A stretch of DNA of 15,469 nucleotides from Candidatus Peregrinibacteria bacterium. GTDB lineage: Bacteria > Patescibacteriota > Gracilibacteria > UBA1369. The stretch is from positions 1 through 15,469 of the forward strand of contig WJJQ01000034.1 in NCBI GenBank assembly GCA_014729615.1. Direction: 5' to 3'. The translations under genes and the position numbers were made by a program. This document shows, one piece after another, positions 5,740 through 11,720 of the stretch. Positions within the stretch are counted from its first letter, which is position 1. Every line of letters begins with the position of its first letter. The notes under the pieces are model-generated. The model made no database searches, was not told where the DNA came from, and saw only the letters and a list, made by a program, of their open reading frames with translations.

Positions 5740-7167
5740 ATGGATTACAAAACTCTTTGGGAGGACATTCTACTCAAAGTAGCCCCCACAATCGGAAAGA
5801 CTGCAATTTTATCTTTGTATAAGGATTCTATAATAATAGGGTTTAAGGATGGAATTTTAAATATTGGTGTTCCCACTCATATTACGGGTAGCTTTATACG
5901 GGAACGTCATGAAGTTAAGGTTTTGCAGGCGGCCAAAGAAGTTTTACCCGAAGTTAAAAATCTTTCTTTTGAAGTTAAGGGTGTGCTTGCCGACAGTGAA
6001 CATGAAAATAAAATTGATTTGAAAAGGTTTACGTCACTTGATGCAAAACCCGGCTTTAGAAAAGTGCCCAATAAACAAGAGGTATTTATTGAAAAAGGGA
6101 TAAGAAGTAAAATGTTCAACCCTAAATATACACTTGAAAATTATATTTCAGGTGAACAAAACAGACTGGTGCTGGCGGCGTGTAAAGCGGTAAGCGTTAA
6201 ACCGGGAGGAATTTACAACCCGCTTTTTATTTACGGATGCACCGGTCTTGGAAAAACACATTTATTGCAAGGAATCGGTTTGGAAGTAATGGAAAGGTAT
6301 CCAAACAAAAAATGTGTTTATATGACTTCGGAAAGATTTATTAACGAAGTTATTGAAGCTATAGGTAAAAAACATACAAAATCGTTTAAAGATAAATATA
6401 GAAATGTGGATTTGTTTATTGTTGATGACATTCAGTTTTTTGGAAATAAAGCTTCAACTCAACAGGAATTTTTTCATACCTTCAATGAATTATATGATGC
6501 CGGAAAACAAATTGTAATCAGTTCCGACAGGGCGCCAAACGATCTGGATGGTCTTGAAGACAGATTAACAAGCAGGTTTAACATGGGAATGGTAGTGGAA
6601 ATTCAAATGCCCGACTTTGAAACCCGACTTGCGATTTTAAACGGTAAATGCAGGGAACATCAAATATTAATTGATCCCGAAATTCTTGAGTTCATTGCCT
6701 ATAATGTTTCGAATAGTGTAAGAGAATTAGTTGGAGTACTTGTGAATGTAATCGCTGAAACGCAATTGACTGAATGCGCGCCCACCTTGAAATCTGTTGC
6801 CGCCGTTATTAGAAAACTTGGTTATAGCGGTAAGGAATTTAACATGGATGGTGGTGTTGAAGAAAGATCGTTGGCTGTAAGATCAACCGATGATGTAATT
6901 GAAATGGTGGCAAGGTATTTTAAACTTACAATTACTGATTTGACCGGTGAGGACAGACGAAAAGAAATCATGATCCCCAGACAAATATGTATGTATCTGA
7001 TACGTGAAATCTTAAATTGTTCATATGAAACAATCGGGGAACAGTTTAGCGGACGTAATCATACAACTGTTTTGCACGCGGTAACCAAAATAATCAAACA
7101 AATAAATAGCGATGAAAGACTTAAGAGAGATGTCAATGCTTTAAAAAAGGAAATGGGTTTAAATTAA
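5740..7167 (+). CDS. dnaA: Chromosomal replication initiator DnaA
   Basis: DnaA binds DnaA boxes, melts the origin and helps load the helicase. The 475-aa protein has all four domains: domain I (about 1-82, starting Y-K-T-L-W-E-D-I-L), a short linker, the AAA+ domain and the DNA-binding domain. Walker A is G-C-T-G-L-G-K-T-H (166-174), Walker B D-L-F-I-V-D-D-I-Q-F-F (224-234), and the sensor/arginine region L-E-D-R-L-T-S-R-F is at 272-280. Domain IV carries I-P-R-Q-I-C-M-Y-L (412-420) and the signature G-R-N-H-T-T-V-L-H-A (438-447). All expected catalytic and DNA-contact motifs are intact. dnaN and recF do not follow; the next gene is an envelope FecR-domain protein, so the usual dnaA-dnaN linkage is broken here. 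Confidence 0.97.
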   Translation: MDYKTLWEDILLKVAPTIGKTAILSLYKDSIIIGFKDGILNIGVPTHITGSFIRERHEVKVLQAAKEVLPEVKNLSFEVKGVLADSEHENKIDLKRFTSLDAKPGFRKVPNKQEVFIEKGIRSKMFNPKYTLENYISGEQNRLVLAACKAVSVKPGGIYNPLFIYGCTGLGKTHLLQGIGLEVMERYPNKKCVYMTSERFINEVIEAIGKKHTKSFKDKYRNVDLFIVDDIQFFGNKASTQQEFFHTFNELYDAGKQIVISSDRAPNDLDGLEDRLTSRFNMGMVVEIQMPDFETRLAILNGKCREHQILIDPEILEFIAYNVSNSVRELVGVLVNVIAETQLTECAPTLKSVAAVIRKLGYSGKEFNMDGGVEERSLAVRSTDDVIEMVARYFKLTITDLTGEDRRKEIMIPRQICMYLIREILNCSYETIGEQFSGRNHTTVLHAVTKIIKQINSDERLKRDVNALKKEMGLN

Positions 7168-7176
7168 GTTTTTTCC

Positions 7177-7204
7177 TTTACAGTGAGCCCGAATTTGCTA
7201 TATT
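7177..7204 (+). promoter_or_regulatory. Promoter for the FecR-domain gene
   Basis: TTTACA (7177-7182, 5 of 6), a 16-nt spacer and TATATT (7199-7204, 5 of 6), with predicted initiation near 7211. This leaves about 24 nt to ATG 7235 and lets the gene be expressed separately from dnaA. Confidence 0.5.
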
Positions 7205-7234
7205 TTTATCATCTTATTTTTAGCCCTTTTTGGT

Positions 7235-8548
7235 ATGCGCAGAGTTCATCGTAAAAAAAGCTCACTGGATTTTATTCTTCCTTTTTTGATCTTGGTTTCG
7301 CTTGGTGTTATTGCCGTAATGGGTTTTCAGCTGTGGAATAATTGGGGGAATCAGGGTAAAGCGGATGCATATTTTTATGTAGTGGATGGAAGGGCGCGCA
7401 TTTTACCATACGGACAAAGTGAATGGGATAATGCTTTTAGCGGAACAAAACTTTTGATAGGTGATTCACTGAAAACATCTCCGCTTGGAAGAGTTGTAAT
7501 GAATTTTTTTAATGAAACAATTATAAGAATGGATCGTGATACGGCTATTTCGCTCGTTGATTTGTCTAATGATATTGATTCGGAAGAAATCTATTTAAGC
7601 TTAGATAATGGGTCCATTTGGGTTGCGGGCATTAAAAGTGACGGTGTGAAAGACTCCACGTATCAAGTTCGGACAAAAAATATGCTTGTAACGGCTACAG
7701 GTACTGTTTTTGCAGTTGAAAGCACTGACGCTCAGGTGGTTAGAGTTCTTGATGGCGATGTTAATGTAGATATTTATGTAAAATCAGGTGAAGATGAGCG
7801 GATTGCGGATTCTATAAATGTTGGCGTTGGGCAGCAATTAACCTTGGATGATGCGGCGATAAAAGCATTTGAAGAGAATAATTCAATTTCTGTTTTAAGT
7901 GCCATTTCCGACGAGTTTAAAGAAACAGAATGGTATAAATGGAATATAAGGGAAGATAAAGCACCAACTGACTTTTCGGTTGCAAGTGGTGACTTTATGT
8001 TAAACGAAGAGGATGCCAGTGGTGATGTTACCGATGAAGATAATGATGAGTCAGAGGATGAGGTGGATGAAGATAATGATGAAGATAATAATGAAGATAA
8101 TGATGAAGAGGAGCAAACAGAAGAAGAGTCGGAATCATTATTGAGTTTGGAAGCACCGGTAATTTCAAGTCCTTCATTTACTGTGACTGATAAGAGTTCG
8201 TTTCAAATAAGCGGGACTGTTCAGAGTGGTGTTGCACAGGTTGAAGTTGTTCACAATGGAGAAGGATACATGTTGGGAGCATTTGAAAAAGGTGATACAA
8301 GCTGGTCTTATAATGTAAATGAGAGTTTTGGAAATCTTGTTGAAGGAGCTAATACCTATACCGTTTATGCATATGATGAAGATGGAAACAGAAGTGAAGC
8401 TGATACTTTGATAATCAGTTATGACAAGCCCGATGTGGAAGAAGAAACAGTTGATGATGAAACAGCGGCGGAAGAATTAGCAGCAGAAGAAGAGCCAACT
8501 ACAGATGTTGAAGAAGAGGATGACCCCGGTATTTCGTATGGTTTCTAA
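7235..8548 (+). CDS. Membrane-anchored FecR-domain protein with acidic linker and Ig-like domain
   Basis: The 437-aa protein has a basic N-terminus (R-R-V-H-R-K-K) and one membrane helix at about 12-31, so the rest should be outside the membrane. Residues about 47-206 fit a FecR domain: G-D-S-L-K-T at 76-81, L-D-N-G-S-I-W-V near 123-130, V-R-T-K-N-M-L-V-T-A-T-G-T-V-F-A-V (145-161), and V-L-D-G-D-V-N-V, with a closing G-Q-Q-L. A linker of almost only Asp, Glu and Asn follows (about 258-300), then an Ig-like beta domain (about 306-397) and a second acidic tail. No FecI-type sigma factor or TonB receptor is nearby, and the N-terminus is not the cytoplasmic anti-sigma domain of classical FecR. 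A structural or ligand-binding envelope role is therefore more likely than iron signalling. That is inference. Confidence 0.8.
   Translation: MRRVHRKKSSLDFILPFLILVSLGVIAVMGFQLWNNWGNQGKADAYFYVVDGRARILPYGQSEWDNAFSGTKLLIGDSLKTSPLGRVVMNFFNETIIRMDRDTAISLVDLSNDIDSEEIYLSLDNGSIWVAGIKSDGVKDSTYQVRTKNMLVTATGTVFAVESTDAQVVRVLDGDVNVDIYVKSGEDERIADSINVGVGQQLTLDDAAIKAFEENNSISVLSAISDEFKETEWYKWNIREDKAPTDFSVASGDFMLNEEDASGDVTDEDNDESEDEVDEDNDEDNNEDNDEEEQTEEESESLLSLEAPVISSPSFTVTDKSSFQISGTVQSGVAQVEVVHNGEGYMLGAFEKGDTSWSYNVNESFGNLVEGANTYTVYAYDEDGNRSEADTLIISYDKPDVEEETVDDETAAEELAAEEEPTTDVEEEDDPGISYGF
8033..8109 (+). repeat. Low-complexity GAT/GAA/AAT repeat coding the acidic linker
   Basis: Imperfect in-frame repeats of the unit GATGAAGATAATGATGA occur at 8033-8049 and 8066-8082, with further degenerate copies to about 8109. 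They encode Asp-Glu-Asp-Asn runs. Such a tract could vary in copy number between strains without breaking the frame if units are multiples of three. Confidence 0.7.
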
Positions 8549-9585
8549 AGGTATTTTGCCTTGTTTTTATTGTGTCCCGCTTCGGTTTCGGCATAAATCA
8601 CCTCGCCTGTATCTAAAGTGGTTAAATAATAGTAATAAGGACTGTCTTCCGGGTAAACGGCACCTTCAATGCTTTCAATGCCCGGATTGCTAATTGGTCC
8701 GGGGGGCAAACCCAGGCGATTTCTTGTGTTGTAAGGTGAGTCTTCTTGTAAATCATAGTATGTAATTTCTCGATCATCGGCCAAATAAAGCAATGTGGCA
8801 TCCGCTCCAATGAACCAGTTTTCATCCAGTCTTTTCCAAAGAATGCCCGAAACAATTGGTATGTCTTTTTCTGTTCGTACTTCTTTTTCGATAATACTGG
8901 CCATAATTATTGTATCTTGAAGTGATCTGTCTTTTTTATTATTTAAAATTGGCATAGCTTTTTCTTCGAAAGTGTTGAGCATAACCTGAATTAAATTTTC
9001 GCTGTAAAAATCATTGGCATCTACGAAATAAGTGTCTGGGAACAAGTATCCTTCAAGGGGATGAGCCAAGTTTTTCATTTCCGCTTTATTTAAAAAAGGG
9101 TATTCATCCCATTCATTGAACCTGTTGACTGCGCTTACAAACTGATTTTTTTCAATTAGTTCATTGTTGGTCAATATTTGGTCAATTTCTATAATAGTTG
9201 AACCTTCGGGAATTGTGACAACCGCTTCTTTTGTTTCCGGATTAATTAATGTCTCTGCTATTTCTTTCGCGTTCATGCTTTTGGATAAATGAAAACGCCC
9301 GCTTTTTATTTGTGTGTCGAGACCATTTAGTCTGGCGTAAACGTTAAATAAAAAGGAATCGGCTATTAAGCTTTTTTCTTGCAGATTTTGTGCCACCGAA
9401 GATAATGATTCGCCTTTTTTTATGATGAAATTTATTTCTTGATCGTCATTTGCGTCAATCGGTTGTGAAAGCGTGAATTCATATTTTGCGTAATAAAAAA
9501 TTGCAATAAACAAAAATATTATTGAAAAAAACAATATTAGCTTTATTCTTTTTTGCCTTTTTTTTCGTTTGTAGTAACTCTTCAT
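8545..9585 (-). CDS. mltG: Endolytic murein transglycosylase MltG (YceG-like)
   Basis: MltG cleaves nascent peptidoglycan strands at the outer face of the membrane and so sets glycan length. The 346-aa protein has a very basic N-terminus, one membrane helix (about 15-33) and a LysM-like segment (about 50-115, with I-K-K-G-E-S-L). The catalytic domain includes E-G-Y-L-F-P-D-T-Y (178-186), M-A-S-I-I-E-K-E-V (228-236), with the Glu pair where the E. coli catalytic Glu lies, then S-P-Y-N-T-R (283-288) and G-L-P-P-G-P-I-S-N-P-G (292-302). The C-terminus ends in the family's H-N-K-N-K-A-K-Y-L. It starts 3 bp after the ybaB stop, so the two are probably co-transcribed. Its TAG (8547-8545) overlaps the TAA of the convergent FecR-domain gene. 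Confidence 0.93.
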   Translation of the reverse strand: MKSYYKRKKRQKRIKLILFFSIIFLFIAIFYYAKYEFTLSQPIDANDDQEINFIIKKGESLSSVAQNLQEKSLIADSFLFNVYARLNGLDTQIKSGRFHLSKSMNAKEIAETLINPETKEAVVTIPEGSTIIEIDQILTNNELIEKNQFVSAVNRFNEWDEYPFLNKAEMKNLAHPLEGYLFPDTYFVDANDFYSENLIQVMLNTFEEKAMPILNNKKDRSLQDTIIMASIIEKEVRTEKDIPIVSGILWKRLDENWFIGADATLLYLADDREITYYDLQEDSPYNTRNRLGLPPGPISNPGIESIEGAVYPEDSPYYYYLTTLDTGEVIYAETEAGHNKNKAKYL

Positions 9586-9588
9586 AAA

Positions 9589-9879
9589 TTACATTCCCGG
9601 TAAATTGAAATTGCCCATAACGTCTTTCATTTGCTCCGCTGCGACTTGTTGTGCTTTCTTGAGAGCCTTATTTAAAGCTTTTATCATGTTTTGAGTTAGC
9701 TTTTTTGCGTTTTGCAGTAGAGTTTCATCTTGGATTTGAATGTCAATTATTTCTTGTTCGCCATTCACAATGACCAGGACACCGGCTTCCTCCGCTTCAA
9801 TGTGGGTATTTTGCAGTTCTTTTTTGATTGCTTTAGCTTTTTTCTGCATTTGATACAGTTGTTTTGCTTTATCGAACAT
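9589..9879 (-). CDS. ybaB: YbaB/EbfC-family DNA-binding protein
   Basis: This 96-aa protein has the length and layout of YbaB/EbfC nucleoid-associated proteins, which form a dimer that binds DNA. An N-terminal Lys-rich helix (F-D-K-A-K-Q-L-Y-Q-M-Q-K-K-A-K) is followed by a beta hairpin with V-I-V-N-G-E-Q-E-I-I-D-I (about 36-47) and a long C-terminal helix (K-A-L-N-K-A-L-K-K-A-Q-Q-V-A), ending in a Met/Gly/Pro tail. In many bacteria the gene lies between dnaX and recR; neither is beside it here. It is the promoter-proximal gene of a ybaB-mltG pair and is divergent from rplY. Confidence 0.9.
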   Translation of the reverse strand: MFDKAKQLYQMQKKAKAIKKELQNTHIEAEEAGVLVIVNGEQEIIDIQIQDETLLQNAKKLTQNMIKALNKALKKAQQVAAEQMKDVMGNFNLPGM

Positions 9880-9912
9880 GTTTTATTTGGTTATGATATA
9901 TACTTCAAAATG

Positions 9913-9941
9913 ATTATAATAAATAATGTTGCTTATTTGAA
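9913..9941 (-). promoter_or_regulatory. Promoter for ybaB-mltG
   Basis: On the minus strand, TTCAAA (9941-9936, 4 of 6), a 17-nt spacer and a perfect TATAAT (9918-9913). Initiation near 9906 leaves about 27 nt to ATG 9879, without a Shine-Dalgarno motif. Confidence 0.45.
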
Positions 9942-9957
9942 TGCTTTTGGGTAGACT
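9929..9957 (+). promoter_or_regulatory. Weak candidate promoter for rplY
   Basis: TTGCTT (9929-9934), a 17-nt spacer and TAGACT (9952-9957, 4 of 6). It overlaps the opposing ybaB promoter region. It is the best pair I can find at the expected distance from ATG 9986, but it is weak. Confidence 0.3.
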
Positions 9958-9985
9958 TTCTAAGCATTTTTTGACTTAAACGATT

Positions 9986-10642
9986 ATGGAAACTATAAAA
10001 CTTGAAGTACAAGCCAGAGATTTAACGGCTAAACCAAATGTACTGCGCGCAAAAAAAATAATTCCCGCCGTCTATTATGGACAGGGAGCGGAAAGTACTC
10101 TTCTGCAAATGGATTACCAGACATTTCGAAAAACCTTTCGAGAAACCGGATACAATACATTAATTGATTTATCGGTTGACGGTAAGGCGGCGAAGAAGGT
10201 TTTAGTTCATGATGTGCAGCAAAATCCTGTATCGGGTGAATTCACGCATGTTGATTTTATTACGGTTAACATGAAAGAAGAAGTGGAAACCGAAATCCCG
10301 GTAAAAATTGTTGGTGAGGCACCTGCTGTTAAGATCCATAATGGTATTCTTAATGTAGTTAAGGATGAGTTAATGGTAAAGTGCTTGCCATCAGATTTGC
10401 CCCATGAACTTGAAATTGATATTACAGGTCTTGAAGAATTAAACGATGCAATTCACATAAATGAAGTAAATGTACCGAAGGGAGTAGAGCTTGTAGGTGA
10501 ACCTGAAGATGTAGTGATAATTATTAATGCTCCAAGAATGGAACAAGAAGAGGAAGAAACGCCTGCTGAGGGTGAAGAAGGCGCTGAAGCTTCAACTGTT
10601 GAAGGTGGTGCCGATGAAAAGGATGATAAAAAGGAAGAGTAA
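9986..10642 (+). CDS. rplY: Ribosomal protein bL25, long CTC/TL5 form
   Basis: bL25 binds 5S rRNA in the large subunit. The 218-aa protein is the two-domain CTC form. The L25 domain spans about 1-92 (L-E-V-Q-A-R at 6-11, I-P-A-V-Y-Y-G at 26-32, V-H-D-V-Q-Q-N-P-V-S-G at 74-84, H-V-D-F at 88-91). The C-terminal beta domain runs about 96-180, including I-P-V-K-I-V-G-E-A-P-A-V, G-G/N-G-I-L-type turns and L-P-S-D-L-P. A Glu-rich tail (about 185-218) is also common in this family. pth, a frequent neighbour, is not present. A strong terminator begins 9 bp after the stop, so it is a single-gene unit. Confidence 0.95.
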   Translation: METIKLEVQARDLTAKPNVLRAKKIIPAVYYGQGAESTLLQMDYQTFRKTFRETGYNTLIDLSVDGKAAKKVLVHDVQQNPVSGEFTHVDFITVNMKEEVETEIPVKIVGEAPAVKIHNGILNVVKDELMVKCLPSDLPHELEIDITGLEELNDAIHINEVNVPKGVELVGEPEDVVIIINAPRMEQEEEETPAEGEEGAEASTVEGGADEKDDKKEE

Positions 10643-10651
10643 GACCATTTC

Positions 10652-10684
10652 AAAGAGAGTACGCATAAAGCGTGCTCTTTTTTT
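10652..10684 (+). terminator. Intrinsic terminator of rplY
   Basis: GAGTACGC (10657-10664) and GCGTGCTC (10670-10677) form an 8-bp stem with one G-T wobble and the loop ATAAA. Seven T (10678-10684) follow, and A-rich bases on the left arm can pair with them. This is the clearest terminator in the window. Confidence 0.85.
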
Positions 10685-10697
10685 CGTCAATAAGCAG

Positions 10698-10730
10698 TTG
10701 ACATAATAAAGAAAAATGTTATTGTGTCAA
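10698..10730. promoter_or_regulatory. Palindromic, apparently bidirectional promoter/operator
   Basis: TTGACATAATAA (10698-10709) and TTATTGTGTCAA (10719-10730) are inverted copies matching at 11 of 12 positions around a 9-bp centre. On the plus strand this gives TTGACA (10698-10703), 16 nt, TATTGT (10720-10725), suited to ATG 10746. On the minus strand it gives TTGACA (10730-10725), 16 nt, TATTAT (10708-10703), pointing at the rplY terminator. The symmetry also fits an operator for a dimeric repressor. Confidence 0.6.
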
Positions 10731-10745
10731 TCTTTATAAAAGTAT

Positions 10746-11465
10746 ATGATGAAATTCAAAAATATACCAAATGATTGTTTGCCGGCCAAGGTTTTGCATG
10801 GATTTGAAGTGTGCGCGAATGTTGTGTCGAACGCCGAGTTGGCGCATGGTTATGATGAACTGGGTTTGTTAATGGAAGCGACTCATCTTCATCATTTTAT
10901 TGGCGAAATGGAAGAATATTCCGATGATTATTATAAAATAGTACAAATGACAAACGATCTAAAACAACGGTATTTGGATGTAATTGAATTAATCGGTTTG
11001 TATCGAAATATTGAATTTGATCCGTTTGATGATGCGATAGCCGCAATGGTCGCATCTAAAATAATTCAGAAAACTGAAATGGTTAGGAATGAAGAAGGCT
11101 TGGGAAGGATTAGGTTTCGTAAGGAATATTTATCCAGGTCATATGATCATTATAGGGGTGATAGCCTGGAATTATTTTTTTTAAATGAGAATGATTTGGT
11201 TTTACGGGAAGTACATGATACCGATTTTTTTGCGGATAATTCGCAGGTCGCGCATTTCACAAGAGTTATGTGTGATTCGGGTTATGATGATTATAAAAAT
11301 CCCAGCTTTGAATTAACAAGACATGCTCAGGGAATAGACGAATATGTTTGTGTGTTGCGCGATTTTAATCTGATGCCGGGTAAAATTAAACACAGGATCT
11401 TGTCTTTGCTGATAGAAACCGTTCAGCAAAATCCCAGAAAAAGAATCGAAAAGAATACCATTTAA
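10746..11465 (+). CDS. Unknown soluble protein, 239 aa
   Basis: I recognise no family in this protein. It has no signal peptide or membrane segment and is acidic overall. It contains an N-terminal His-rich patch (T-H-L-H-H-F at about residues 46-51), several Asp/Tyr clusters (Y-S-D-D-Y-Y near 58-63; G-Y-D-D-Y-K in the last third) and scattered Cys without a zinc-like spacing. Predicted texture is mostly helical in the first half and mixed in the second. Two adjacent ATGs (10746 and 10749) could start it; both follow the palindromic promoter by 20 or fewer bases. The length, even codon use and dedicated promoter make it a real gene. It ends 4 bp inside the convergent 81-aa gene (TAA overlapping TAA). 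Confidence 0.75.
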   Translation: MMKFKNIPNDCLPAKVLHGFEVCANVVSNAELAHGYDELGLLMEATHLHHFIGEMEEYSDDYYKIVQMTNDLKQRYLDVIELIGLYRNIEFDPFDDAIAAMVASKIIQKTEMVRNEEGLGRIRFRKEYLSRSYDHYRGDSLELFFLNENDLVLREVHDTDFFADNSQVAHFTRVMCDSGYDDYKNPSFELTRHAQGIDEYVCVLRDFNLMPGKIKHRILSLLIETVQQNPRKRIEKNTI

Positions 11466-11707
11466 TTGACCAGCTGTTCCAGCAATTTTCTTCTTTTTTC
11501 TTCTTCTTCCATTGCTTTGGAATCAAATTCGGTAATTTCATGAAGGGCAACAATAGAGTCGTTTGATAGTTCTATTTTTACTTGTTGCCCTTCTTTTAAT
11601 TCTGGTTTGTCTCCGTTTACAGGCCAATTTAACAGCTCATTAGTGTCTTGCATCAATAATGTAAGAAATTCTTCGTGAATTAATTTTACCGTTCCTATTC
11701 TGACCAT
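11462..11707 (-). CDS. Small protein of unknown function, downstream of hppA
   Basis: An 81-aa protein. The first 58 or so residues alternate short hydrophobic strands with turns (M-V-R-I-G-T-V-K-L-I, then K-E-G-Q-Q-V-K-I-E-L, then S-I-V-A-L-H-E-I), which suggests a small beta-barrel such as an OB- or SH3-like fold. The last 20 residues form a charged helix (M-E-E-E-E-K-R-R-K-L-L-E-Q). I cannot assign a family. It begins 13 bp after the hppA stop on the same strand, so it is probably co-transcribed with the pyrophosphatase, although a link in function is not shown. Its stop overlaps that of the gene at 10746-11465. Confidence 0.65.
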   Translation of the reverse strand: MVRIGTVKLIHEEFLTLLMQDTNELLNWPVNGDKPELKEGQQVKIELSNDSIVALHEITEFDSKAMEEEEKRRKLLEQLVN

Positions 11708-11720
11708 GTTCTATTTATTA

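Noticed and set aside
8033..8109. CRISPR-like or structural tandem repeat
   Set aside because: The repeats are short, degenerate, lie in frame inside a coding region and have no unique spacers.
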